A program made the position numbers and the translations under genes. 64,000 bases of DNA, taken from the NCBI GenBank assembly GCA_033182465.1, contig CP137327.1, forward strand, positions 186,001-250,000, written 5' to 3'. This document shows, in pieces, positions 1 to 13,693 of the stretch. Source of the stretch: Sanghuangporus weigelae. Its lineage: Eukaryota; Basidiomycota; Agaricomycetes; Hymenochaetales; Hymenochaetaceae. Below the pieces are notes generated by a model. That model was not told the DNA's origin and ran no database searches. It worked only from the letters and a program-made list of their open reading frames with translations. Position 1 is the first letter of the stretch. Each line of letters starts with the position of its first letter.

Positions 1-101
1 AGTCTGGTGTGCCATATATACGGGCGTATATATACGCCCGTATCCGTATGAACCTTTTTTTATACGCCCGTACCCGTATACGGATACGGTCGGAGCCCTA
101 C
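1..101. mobile_element. Terminal fragment of a probable hAT-type DNA transposon (rest lies left of the window)
   Basis: About 100 bp built from repeated CCGTATACGG / TACGGGCGTA units. Read on the minus strand it starts TAGGGCTCCGACCGTATC, which fits the TAGNG-type terminal inverted repeat start of hAT elements. The bases just outside it (CTCATGCC, 102-109) align with the coding sequence of the neighbouring monooxygenase copy and could be one 8-bp target duplication. The other end is outside the window, so neither the duplication nor a transposase can be seen. The family call is an inference from the end sequence only. Confidence 0.4.
18..43. repeat. Perfect 26-bp palindrome
   Basis: Bases 18-30 (ATACGGGCGTATA) are the exact reverse complement of bases 31-43. 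It lies inside the probable transposon end and is probably a subterminal repeat of that element. Confidence 0.8.
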
Positions 102-1340
102 TCATGCCTGAAGCGCCTATAAAATACCGGATCCCTTAGTTTTGCGTGATCTTCATTGGTGAATAGATCTGTTTCAGACAGATGATGAGCAAGACGAGAC
201 GGTCATGTATAAATCGTGGAACTTACGGCTAACTGAGTTTTCATGCCCCAGTAGTTCCGATATTTTATCAGCGAAAAAGGGTGGCGAGATCTAAAGGGTG
301 GCAAGAACTGAGTTCTCCCGCGCACATAAATGTATAGATGCTTAGCCTGAGATTGCAAAGTTGGCACTATTTGGGTCGCCTTACAGCCCTGAACGACATC
401 AAGTATTAGACAGAATCTGATATCATGCGGGTGAAGCTACGTATGGAACCAAATACCCCCACTCTTTTATCTACCCAGTCCACGACACTATTATGCCACC
501 ATCCACTGTCGCCCGCTAGCCACGCAGCAGAGTGAACAACCCTGCCTTTGAAAAGTCTTTAAGTCGTTCAAACCTCGGGCCAAGCCCATAGACTAGGAGA
601 TCCAACGGCAGCGAGAACGAAATCTGCCCTATCTTCCTCGTCCTCATACTGCTCTACATCTGCTACGGAGCCTGTCGTAGTGCCCAGAATTGGATTGTAT
701 ACTGGCCCACGAATTTTCAGATTCCATTTTCCATTATGTTCATTATAGTTTGCATGGTTAAGTTCGTCGTTCAGTTTGATGTACTGCATCAGCTTATGTT
801 TCTCAACGATTCGCTCTGTTTCAGCCCAGATCTCTGGACCAAAAATAGAACGCCGACCAGTCTGTCTTTACTGATCAAGTCAATCCTAGGTAATGAAGGA
901 TGATGCGTTTCTTCTATCTTCTCTTCGAACGTGAACTGGTACTAGAACAATGCAAACATGAGCTATGTTGTTCCGGTTAGCTAGTAAGAAACTCACGCAG
1001 TGAGCTGGAACGTCACAGGCAATCCCCTAGTTACTTTAAGCTTCCACTCAAGATGCCAACAGAAAAAGTGTCATATACAGGATATTTGTTGAACACCACG
1101 TCCCACCGACTCTGAATTCTTTTCGTAGATAGTAGAATCGAAACTATTCATCTGCTGAGAAAACCTTCCGAGGAAACCGAACGTCATTCAGAACTGAACC
1201 CACAAATTAAAACTGGACAGACCTTATCCCAGCGAGAATACCGCTGTAACCAGCTCCAATCACTACCACCTTGAATGGCCTGTCTTCGTCGATGCTCACA
1301 GTGCTTAGCTTGAAATTGGACTGCGTTGTGTTTTCTGTCC
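102..1340 (-). pseudogene. Broken flavin-containing (Baeyer-Villiger type) monooxygenase copy
   Basis: This is a second copy of the monooxygenase at 2153-4843. The FAD-binding segment VVVIGAGYSGILAGIR is readable near 1215-1275, an internal exon at about 570-790 matches the intact copy almost residue for residue in its middle, and the fingerprint FKGRVVHSAAW is present near 500-535. It looks dead for three reasons. The frame slips after the PEV segment near 560-570, where the intact copy continues PDIEGLTDFKGK. No in-frame ATG precedes the FAD motif (a TAG sits upstream). The C-terminal third is missing because the match stops at the transposon end near 110. An unusual spliced start cannot be excluded, but the loss of the C-terminus within this window is clear. 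Confidence 0.75.
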
Positions 1341-1379
1341 GAGCTGTGTTCGCGGAGTCGTTTGGCTAAATGACATCGC

Positions 1380-2152
1380 CTTTATCTGCTACAAGCATCT
1401 ATTTAAGGATGCCTTCGGAGTTAATGAGGGACAAGGAACTGTGTGCTCCGTGAGGTATCGACTGGTTAACACCGGTTTTCTTTGAGTGTTCCTGGGATTC
1501 TGGACGAAGCGAAGGATGGTTATTGGGAATGTTGACTTTCGACACGTCGTACGACATGACAGAGAACTGGTTGAAGAACGCAGCAATGCACGACGGCTTC
1601 CTTCATTTTTATCTAAGGAATATGAAAGAATCGGCCTTGGCGAATTAATCACTTCAGAATAGAATATCCCGTACGGATCCGTCGAAGAATTTCACTACCT
1701 AAGTACTTCGCTGGCTGGATGGCACTTCCATTCTGTATGGACGACAATCGGGAAACGCCCTTTCAATTATGCAGAATGGAAGGTCGCGCTGCATACCCGC
1801 TGCTGTGAGAGATGTTCAAACCAAGTGACTGATGTTCATTTCAAGAAACGGGAAGGTGATCGTTTCCATGAGGTTCCTTACATAATACGCAATACTCTTG
1901 ATAAGTATTAATAGTCTTATACATGCTAGTTTTATCCAATAACCGACGTCGGTACTCGACGCCTTCTGCGGATATTTGATCTTTCCATCGATGTCTCTTT
2001 GTTCAAAACGTTGTCACTCAGGAACTGTAACCGGAAATCAGCGTTAGCCGATCTCATACGGTCAAGGGTCATCAGTACTACACACCTCGTGGAATGTCAA
2101 CCTCGTCATCCCTTAAATACCAAGCACCTTTGAGCAAAAATCATATTATTAG
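1380..2152. other. Spacer between the two monooxygenase copies
   Basis: It holds the 5' flank of the broken copy and the 3' flank of the intact one. An 87-codon minus-strand open frame at 1389-1652 has no recognisable domain and looks like chance. No other gene was seen. Confidence 0.5.
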
Positions 2153-4843
2153 TCAACGGTTCCTCAATCTTCGGGGAAAGAGATGCATACGATCTCCAGT
2201 CAGGTGTTTCTCATTATAAGTCGATCCGTCTCCGAGCCAGTAAAACCGATTAGGCCCTCTAGATCCAGGGACAGAATCAAGGAACTCGTAATTGTAGTCT
2301 TCCCAGCGTGGATTCTGGAAGGTCTTGACTACATGAAGAGTGGATCCTGATTGTCGCGTTCAATAAGGCTGCAGCCGATATAGCATAAGCAAGGAGACTA
2401 ACCTGGCCAGAGACCCACGACACGACCTTCTGCCTTCCCCATCTTGTACCAAGATCTGCAATTCTCAGTGAACGTTGTCTGCTGCTTATCAGTCTGGTTT
2501 ATCCAGCAGCCAATGAACACGACTCACAGTTTTGAAGTATTCCTAATCAAAGAGTTTAGTAAGCACCGTATGTGTGTTGGATTGTTGGATATAAACAGCA
2601 CACCTCGAGATACTCGTCAAAATCATGCACGGCCTCGGACTTAGGCTCGATACTCTTGATATGCTCCCGCTGCATCTTCTTTGCTACCTGAATAGCATAC
2701 TCGACTTGTTTCTCCATTACGATGAGCATACTACCGGCACCAAATACGGAGTTGGGACCCATCGACATGAACCAATTCGGGAAACCGTCTACGCAAAGCG
2801 AGACGTAAGTCTCCGGATGTGGGTGGAATCGATCCTTCAGTGTTTGCCCTCCACGGCCTATGACCGAGAATGGATAGTTATAAGAGGTGTCGTAACCTGA
2901 ACTCGAACTTCAGCAAAGCATCTTTTTTAGCGCTGAAAGACTCACCGGTAGCGCAGACTATCACGTCAAGCTCATGATGAGTCCCGTCATCAAGCTCGAC
3001 ACCTGTTTCTGTGACCCGCTTGATGTCCTTTGGGACAAAGTCCACCTGTTTTACATTTTTGAATTTACCTCAGAGCTCGGTCTTGCAAACAGCAACGTAC
3101 ATTATCTGCCTGTAGCGCCTCGAGGTATCCCGGCCCAGGAGTTAAGCGGCGACATGTAACAGAGAAGTCAGGCATTACTATTGGCATCGATTATTAATTG
3201 GTAAGTGCTCAATGCTAATGTCATCCGATCACTTACGATAGTCTGCTATCCATGGCTTCTTCTTGAGCCTCGAAAGCATATACTCCTTAAATTCCTTCTG
3301 CCTCTGTTTTTGGAGATCGGTGCCTCTTATCGTTACTAAGTGCAAAGACTATCATATTTTTTTATATATTTATTAGCAAAACGTTTGGAAGGAAACTTCC
3401 TTGTTTGGGGCTTACGTTCATTTCACTTTCAAGTCCATGTCTGAAGCGCTTGTAGAACTCTGGATCCTTGAGTTTGTTTCTATCTTCCTCAGTAAATACA
3501 TCTTTTTAAAGTTTATTAGTAAATGAACTTCAATTTATCGTAGGACATAAGACGGCGTACGATTGTCCGACGTTTTGTCATGTCCCAGAATTTCAGACAT
3601 TCTATCACCTAGGAACGTAGGCGACAACCATGTCTTCCCGCGAACATAGTTGAACAAATGCTTGACCCTAGGCTGCAGAGTAGGGACTATCTGAGTCGCA
3701 CTGGAACCCTGTGAAACAGAAGTCAATCGCTCTTCCTTCTTCCGGCTTGAACAAATCAACGTACTGAACCAATCACACCGACTCTTTTGTCACCCCAGTC
3801 TGCGATGCTACTGTGCCACCATCCGCTCTCGTCTGTTGACCATGAAGCAGAATGGATAACCTTCCCTTTGAAATCTGTCAATCCCTCAATATCAGGCCAC
3901 GACCACCGGCTAAGAGATCCCACCCCCGCGAGTACGAGATCTGCGGTGTCCTCGATAGTTTCAAGCTCATTGTCAGATGCTGCTGACGTAGCGTCCGATG
4001 AGGCCCGAGGGCGACGAAGCCTTAGAACCCACTTGCCGCTCGGCTCATCGAACTTCGCGTGGGTAAGTTCGTGATTCAGTCTTATGTATCGCATAAGTTT
4101 GTATTTCTCAACGATGCGCTCTGTCTCGGCTCGTATCTCTGGCCCAGGAGAATAGAATGCCGACCAGTCTGTCTACGAAAGCAATGTCAATCTGCGCAAT
4201 TCAAGAGAAACAGATTTTGTACCTTCTGTTCGAAAGTGAGTTGATACTATAGAATCTTGTACTTGGTAAGCGGTGCGGCGTGCGAAGCAAACACAAACGT
4301 ACGCAGTGAGCAGGCACGTCATTGGCGATACCCTGATTGAAGTTAGTGCGAATTGCGAAATGAATACATAGCAGACCGTACAGGGTATCTGTTAGAGAAC
4401 CATGTTCCGCCGACGCCAGCGTTCTTTTCGTAGATTGTAAGATCAATGTTCTTCATCCGTTGGATGAACCTACAAAAAGAGGCTTGCAATTGCTGGAATT
4501 GGGTCTGCAATCGGAGCTATACGAACCTGATCCCTGCAATAATGCCACTGTACCCGGCTCCGATAACGACCACCTTGAATGGTCGGTCTTCATCTATGCT
4601 CGAAGAGCCTAGTTTGAATCCGGCTTTGGTAACATTTACCCTTTCGTTATCCAATCCAGGCTTGGGCGGCAAGTGGACTTCATCCCCATCTACGGGAGTC
4701 AAGGGACTACATACTCCATCAGAACTCGCTGTGGATGTTGGACTCTGTGCGTCCCGAGATATTGGGACGTTCACTTCAATCTTCCTCGCGCCTGTCTGTT
4801 CTACAGGAGTTGAAGAGTCATTGTCGAAGATGCCGCGAGACAT
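2153..4843 (-). CDS. FAD-dependent monooxygenase, Baeyer-Villiger type (class B flavoprotein)
   Basis: Predicted NADPH/FAD monooxygenase that inserts one oxygen atom into ketones or other soft nucleophiles; the substrate cannot be told from sequence. The start ATG at 4841-4843 opens a disordered S/T/P-rich stretch of about 85 residues, followed by the FAD Rossmann motif GAGYSG (residues 95-100), then GVGGTWFSNRYPG. The Baeyer-Villiger fingerprint FxGxxxHxxxW is seen as FKGKVIHSASW near 3855-3890, and the NADPH-side Rossmann VGVIGSGSSATQI follows directly across an intron. Later segments include ELDDGTHHELDVIVCATG and FMSMGPNSVFGAGS. The C-terminus ends LTGDRMHLFPRRLRNR. Roughly ten short introns interrupt it and every exon stays open. 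The 5' exons and motifs are shared with the broken copy on the left, so this is a tandem duplication. It probably acts in secondary metabolism or xenobiotic oxidation (inference). Confidence 0.85.
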
Positions 4844-5449
4844 GATGGGGGGTGTAAAGGAAGATGTGGTGAAGGAATGATCCTATAGGTCCTTAAATAA
4901 ACGGTGAGGGGGCTTAGCTTCTAGGCTATACACACGGAGTGTATTCCAGGAACACCTTATTTCCATCGGCGCTTAACGAGATCATCTACCGAACATAGAT
5001 GGTCAGTCACAGGGCCAGTCCGCAATATATGCTTTCCACGCATGTACAGTAGATGCTTTTTGTATGGGCGCTAACAATGCTTCGTGACTCTCCTATCCCG
5101 ACAAAGGATGGAAGCGTATTCGAGCGGAGCCCAAATTAGCCTGCGAACGACAACAGAGAACTTCCCGTCGTAAATGCTCCACAAAAGGTCCTCCTTACTT
5201 CCCCTTTGTTTACCAGAGTCAACACCGTAGTTAATCATGATTAAGCGGCGTTCCAGTATCAAATATCTGTGAATAGTATTTCGCATTTCGTCTTTACAAC
5301 AAACGTACGTCATGCGATACGGGAAAAGAAGACAGCAAGTACACCTGAGCTCCGTGGACTTACTCGGAAAGAAGCCCAGCTTAGATGCAAACTACTCTTC
5401 CCCAAAACTCTCATCGTGTACTAATTCTGCAACTTAAAAGAATTAGTAC
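4844..5449. other. Upstream region of the monooxygenase, no gene seen
   Basis: About 600 bp with only short overlapping open frames on the minus strand. It presumably carries the monooxygenase promoter. No clear TATA box or repeat stands out. Confidence 0.4.
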
Positions 5450-5979
5450 ATGATTTCTCACAACGGCAAGGCTCCCACCTCATCCGAGATGCGAAACTAC
5501 TTAATGCGTCCAGAACCGCTGGTCCGGCCGATATTAGATCATGAGAGCGTCGCTGCGCGAGAATTATTTGAGCGACGTCTGCTCGGATATGTGACGCGGA
5601 AGACCTAAGACCGGGTTTGTGGGCGCATGAGGTCGAGATTTCCTGTTGCTTGACCAGAATTGATGTCAGGAGAACATCCTGATTCTGACATGACACCTCC
5701 CAATGGAGGAATAGCGGATGGAGAGATGATTAAGCTTGCGGGAGGGTCTGTTGGACTTCCTATACCTGATTCGTGTCGGTGGCAACGCCACGAGGACGCA
5801 AGATGGAAGAGATGGAACATCTCCATCTAAGAGAATGCGAGTTCGATGATCAATCAGGAGCTTTTGATTGGAAAAGACTGCAGACAGACCTCGAATGTCG
5901 CAAGTCCCGGAGTTTTCTGGATAAAATAGTCAATGAGCGTTTCGTTACGGTCGGGAAAGCCGGTTTGTCTGCCTTGTGA
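5450..5979 (+). other. Coding-like fragments of an unrecognised protein
   Basis: A 52-codon frame from the ATG at 5450 (MISHNGKAPTSSEMRNYLMR...) and a second open stretch at 5773-5979 (containing LRECEFDDQSGAFDWKRLQ) have natural-looking composition. They could be exons of one small gene, but no splice joins them convincingly. Nothing in them is recognisable. They may be a relic, a real small gene with an exon structure missed here, or chance. Confidence 0.2.
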
Positions 5980-6005
5980 TGAATAGAAGCTAAACAAGAC
6001 ACAAT

Positions 6006-7154
6006 TTAAGGTCTCATGATACCAGTTACAATGATGAAGTGCAACCTGTCAGTGCTTGCATTGACCGTCTGATCTATTAGCATTACGGGAACCTCCAAGA
6101 ATTCGGCATTTTTCAGCTTATCTGCCAGCTGTGGGTCGTATCAGATCGTGTAATAATATAGGTTTCCGACACTTACAAAATCATGAAGCTCGGGATCTGC
6201 CGCCACCTTCAACCACAGAACCAAGCGCTCAGAGTCAGCATCAAATAGTAGAAGAATCAGTACTTACATCTTTAGAAACTTCATATGGACACGCACTGCC
6301 ATCGCTCGGGACGTCCAACAAGAAGCCGAAATCGTAGTTGGTGCGAACAGATATCGATGCATAAAGGACTTAAAGGTCCCAGCAAGATAAACCGACAATC
6401 CTCTACAGGACCCGAGCCTACAATCAGCAAAAGGCAATAATCGTCAGAGAGTTCCGAAACTGGTCTTGGATCAGAAGCTGAATAAACAGGCTTCGCAGAT
6501 CTTACCTGACGATTACAATATCTCCATTAAAACATACTCGAACTTCACGAACAAAGACGTCCATGTTAGGATAACCGATCCCAATGCTGATAATACTGGT
6601 CGGGACACCGCGTCAGCGTCCCGTAATGGCAAGGAAACCACGGTCTGAGACGAGTCGGAACACTGCCGGAGCAGGCATACCCATGGCTCCATGATGCTCG
6701 CTGTGTTCGATCTGGTCAAGGCAAAGTGCGATTGCCTCCGCGCGTGAAGGAGAGCCAGCTGTTATCTGGTCGGGACAACTTCAGGATGATGACAATAGAT
6801 ATTGAACAGGGAACTCAGCCAGCTTACAATTCTACTTGCGACTTTCTCTTCACGCACAGCGAGAGCTATATGTCCGAGGAAGGCCTAGAATTAAAATAAG
6901 TTATTCGTCCAAATCATCGGCAAATTTAGATTCAGCATACTTGCGTCCGTAAAGGTGTTTTCGTGATCTTGAAGAACCGCGATTAAGTCTCCAGGTCGAG
7001 CTCCAATCGTCGTGCAACCAAATATGAGAGAGAGATGACAGCCAGTAAGCGTTGGCCAGGGCAATACAAATGGCCAAGATGATCGACACGATCTCTGTGT
7101 GAGATCCTCGTAGTAGTGGCAATCTGGAGAGCGATTGGGCTGATGACTGTACAA
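6006..7154 (-). CDS. Unrecognised spliced gene, possibly eroded
   Basis: Several minus-strand exons can be linked by plausible GT...AG introns. One near 7150-6930 contains FGCTTIGARPGDLIAVLQ; one near 6885-6835 reads AFLGHIALAVREEKVASRI; one near 6760-6620 contains SPSRAEAIALCLDQIEHSE and APAVFRLVSDRGFLAITGR; then GIGYPNMDVFVREVRV near 6590-6510, DFGFLLDVPSDGSACPYEV near 6340-6280, and a final exon ending VNASTDRLHFIIVTGIMRP with the stop at 6006-6008. The composition and splice sites look like a real gene. However, an in-frame TGA follows LAITGR at about 6608 with no obvious intron to remove it, and no upstream start could be fixed. I do not recognise the family. GDLIAVL faintly recalls a segment of HET-domain proteins, but that is too weak to use. 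Confidence 0.35.
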
Positions 7155-7526
7155 TGCTGATTAAAGAATCATTGGTATTTACAGATGCGCTGTAAAACCA
7201 TTAGAACAGTATGTATATAGCAAATCAGATGTAGATATTCTCTTACAGCAAAGATCCGGACTCTGTCGAAATTGAAGCTTGTCGCGACGTCAGAAACCCC
7301 CTACCGAACCTATAGGCAAGTTACAGAGCCTCTGAGAATCCGATCTCGCGCTTTTTAACGGAATGCATCCATCCGATTTACCAATTGTGTGGTGATTTAT
7401 TTTCTTGATGGGAGGGCTAGTACGCAAAACGACGGTTCTGGTGCGGGCTCAAGCGGGGCTCGAATTCGCGGTTGCTGCCGACACGCCAGTAAAGGAAAGG
7501 CAAGTCAGGATCGACACAGGTTTTTC

Positions 7527-8830
7527 ATGTCTGTTCGTTCAGCACTGACCAAAGCCTCAAGCTCGGTCTCAAGACATGTCCAAAAACCTGATCTTATTTC
7601 TCATCCATCATGTCTGATTTATGCAGATAAAGCTATCATAGCCATCAATAAACCCGCGGGACTAATCTGCCAGTCGAACAAATCCTACGAGGTAAGTCAT
7701 TGTTTTCCATCTGTCGTTTCGTCGTTGCTCATTATTGAGAAGAAACAAGGGAAAAAGAGTGCCTTTGACCAACTGTTAGAAGGCACTCAACTCACTTTGT
7801 TCAAATGATGCGGTGCCTGACGTTGCATTATCGACAGATTTGAAAGTCGAACTCAGTCTGGATGATTTACCTAAACAGGTCCACAGGCTGGACAAGGTTT
7901 GTATTCGCCCTGCAATTCTAACCATTTGACTCATCTCAATGCTTACGCTCGGTTATGTAGCTTACAACGGGAGCTTACCTCCTCGCGAAATCGAACACGC
8001 AAGCCCGTGCGCTTTCACAGCAATTTCGAGACCATAGTCTGAAGAAAACGTACCTTGCTATCGTTCGTGGCGGACGCAAAACTTTTCCCGAATCCGCTCG
8101 TGGATCGATTAATGCACCGCTCAAGGTAGTTGAAGAAAAGGTGGTGGTAGATGAGAAGAATGGTGTTCCAGCGTTGACAGATTGGGAACTTTTGGGCTCG
8201 TCAGTGAGTGTCAAGTCGTGTCGCGTCGCGAGCCAGGGTATCATACAAAACCTTGTTCCAGGAGGTAGCACCATTATCAATCCTTCGTCTGTCACTCCAT
8301 TCGGGTATAAAGCACCAATTACGAATTCATCTTTCTCAGGTATTGCAAGGTACAACAGTCCCTTGTCTTCATATGCACGACATGACTGATGTTAGTGGAT
8401 CTTAGCTCCTATCCTTGGAGACGCGCTCTATTCTTCGAAAGCTCCTCCAAGAAACATTCTGGAACTCGTTCCGAAAAGTATCAGCGTTTCACCGTCAAGA
8501 GATAGTCAGGAGACAAAAGGAACGCCTTCCCTACGTTTATTCCTACATTCAGCGCACATCGATGTCACTGTAAGCTTCGTTCGATTCACATTAAAATCTT
8601 TATTGAAGCTAGTCATACTTCAGAGGTATCGCTCCTCTGGGCCTTCCAAACGCCTCAGGCTCGGTATCAGTGCTCCGCTTCCTTGGTATTTCTTAGAACT
8701 ATGCAAGGCAGCAAAACTGAGCCAGTATTTGCCTTCGGAATCTATGCACGGAGGTCTCACTGTCGACGGTGTTCCAGTCAATCCTGGCGAAGGGATTCTA
8801 GGCTTGGACGGGAAGTGGCTTGGAGCTTGA
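7527..8830 (+). CDS. RluA-family rRNA pseudouridine synthase, probably mitochondrial
   Basis: It isomerises uridine to pseudouridine in RNA. The N-terminus (MSVRSALTKASSSVSRHVQK) is basic and Ser-rich, as in a mitochondrial presequence; an in-frame ATG at 7389 is a less likely start. Exon 1 carries AIIAINKPAGLICQS. The catalytic motif HRLDK|LTTG spans intron 2 (7897-7960), with Asp as the nucleophile. A later exon has SGIKHQLRIHLSQVL, the usual RluA-type RNA-binding segment. The protein ends VNPGEGILGLDGKWLGA. Introns inferred: 7692-7779, 7897-7960, 8350-8405, 8570-8623. One oddity: the frame ending TDWELLGSSVSV (to about 8205) must slip by one base to reach the frame RVSYKTLFQEVAPLS that leads to SGIKHQLR. 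No intron explains this, so it is either a 1-nt indel in the host gene or an assembly error. Confidence 0.8.
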
Positions 8831-10020
8831 GATAATTGGACGACATCAGATAATGGTCCATGCATAGTTTACATATAGTTTGAATGGCATCTCAGTGAGT
8901 CCAGATTATGCATCTTCCCCGTTATCGCCCCTTACTCGCTTCTCTCAGCAAAGTAGCAAAGTGGTTTCTTTAGAAGCATAGTTTGCCGATACTGACAGCG
9001 CCATTCGTCATTATCGCTAAAATCTCGGTTGGACTGTTTCGTTTCGTGGCAATGATATTGAATCCGCGACTGATAATTGGCGATTTAGCTTTCATTGCGC
9101 AGGATCATGCGGGGTAACTGACTTAGACTATGAGAATCATGTTCCCCGTGGGCAAAGAAACTATGTGATAATGTATCCTTCTGCAATATGTAGTTCTCGA
9201 CCATTGCTCCACGTGAGTCTCTTTAGTCTTTCGGAAGCATTATTCTGAAGAACTACCAAAATCAATTTGGTCTGATCGCCCTCGACCATCACCAATTGCC
9301 AACCGTCTAAGGGCTTGCCGCTGCACACCGTGCTAAGAGACTGACCCTCAACAGCCTACCCGAGGCGCATGCCGCTAATGATTACGAGTATGTGGTCGTG
9401 CGCGAGGGTAGGTGAGCTGGCATTAGCGCATCTTCAGACATGATCATTGAAGTTTCCGAAGAAATGCCTTCGTATCCATTTGATCGTCAAGTGTTACTTA
9501 CAGTATACGTGCCTGATAAATGAAAAAGCAAGCATTATGAATTGCGGGACGGATGTTCTTATGTCCTTGGCTTCCATTCTGCATCGTCTCTACCTTCCTC
9601 GATGGAAACGGATATGTCTCCGTGCCCAATACTTCCTATGATGCTTACCAGTTGAGTGCATGCGCCCAACATTTTTTTCTGGAATTGTGGTGCAATGAAG
9701 AACAAAATCCTTCGTCCGCAAAAAAGGGCCCGATGGCGACATTGTATAAAGTTCAAGAATTTTCCTGGATTGTCCAGACATATATCCGAGGTGCATATGC
9801 ATGACACTTACGCGTGAACATGTCCATTTTTCTTCGGCGAAATGGTGAGTGGATTCACGAATAGGAGAGATATCCGTGGCTTTCCAATGATCGGGCGTGC
9901 TGTGGTTATCGTAGCAACAATTTTTGGCATTCGTTTCATCATCGTGCCTCGAATTACCCAGTGACGGTTGGCCTTTATAACGACTTGGCCTTCTTACTCT
10001 CATGTATCACGGATCGCCCA
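8831..10020. other. Intergenic region upstream of cellobiose dehydrogenase
   Basis: About 1.2 kb with no convincing gene; the open frames here lack splice support and domain signal. One GCGGGG motif near 9105-9110 fits the CreA/Mig1 consensus SYGGRG and could take part in carbon catabolite repression of the downstream CDH gene. A single hexamer is weak evidence. Confidence 0.35.
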
Positions 10021-13134
<3,114 letters not shown>

Positions 13135-13693
13135 TCTTAAAATTTATCAAGATTACCTGTACTTTATTGGCTCTCCAACGAGCCTTATCTATACATGCTG
13201 TTCTATAAGTACTAGTATTGCTTTCGCCGGTCTGCCGAGCACGAAGTCATGTGCCATGGAATTAGAATTCGCTTCCGTCACACAAACCTATTCCTGGCTT
13301 TCATGAATGTACCAGAATGTCAGAGGTGTGTGAGTGTATCGTATTCATCTTTGGAGAATTTCTTATATATACATGTAAAAAAAGTGTTCAAGTATCAAGG
13401 TTCCAGCACAGCAAGGCGACGCAAGGAAGCACGCATTTTGCTTCTCTTCACATTTGGTCGCGATCGGTATCGATAAGTATCATTATTAGATGCTGTCTTG
13501 CGAATGGATGGCAAAGATCTCGAACTTAATGACACTGCAGTTCTTTGTCACGGTCACCCCTCAGAACGAGGCAGTGGTCGTCCCATCTTTCACATATACC
13601 GCCAGCTGAGGAACCTTGTAGGAATTCGTCCTGCATCTGTCTTCCCCACCCTGCTTGACACACGAACTTGCATTTCTGTTGCGATACATTCAT
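13135..13693. other. Intergenic, no gene seen
   Basis: About 560 bp between the CDH stop and the first kinase start. Short overlapping plus-strand frames have no domain signal. No repeat was noticed. Confidence 0.4.

Noticed and set aside
6891-7154. Possible HET-domain similarity (GDLIAVL segment)
   Set aside because: One short segment only; no HET core motifs found in the other exons.
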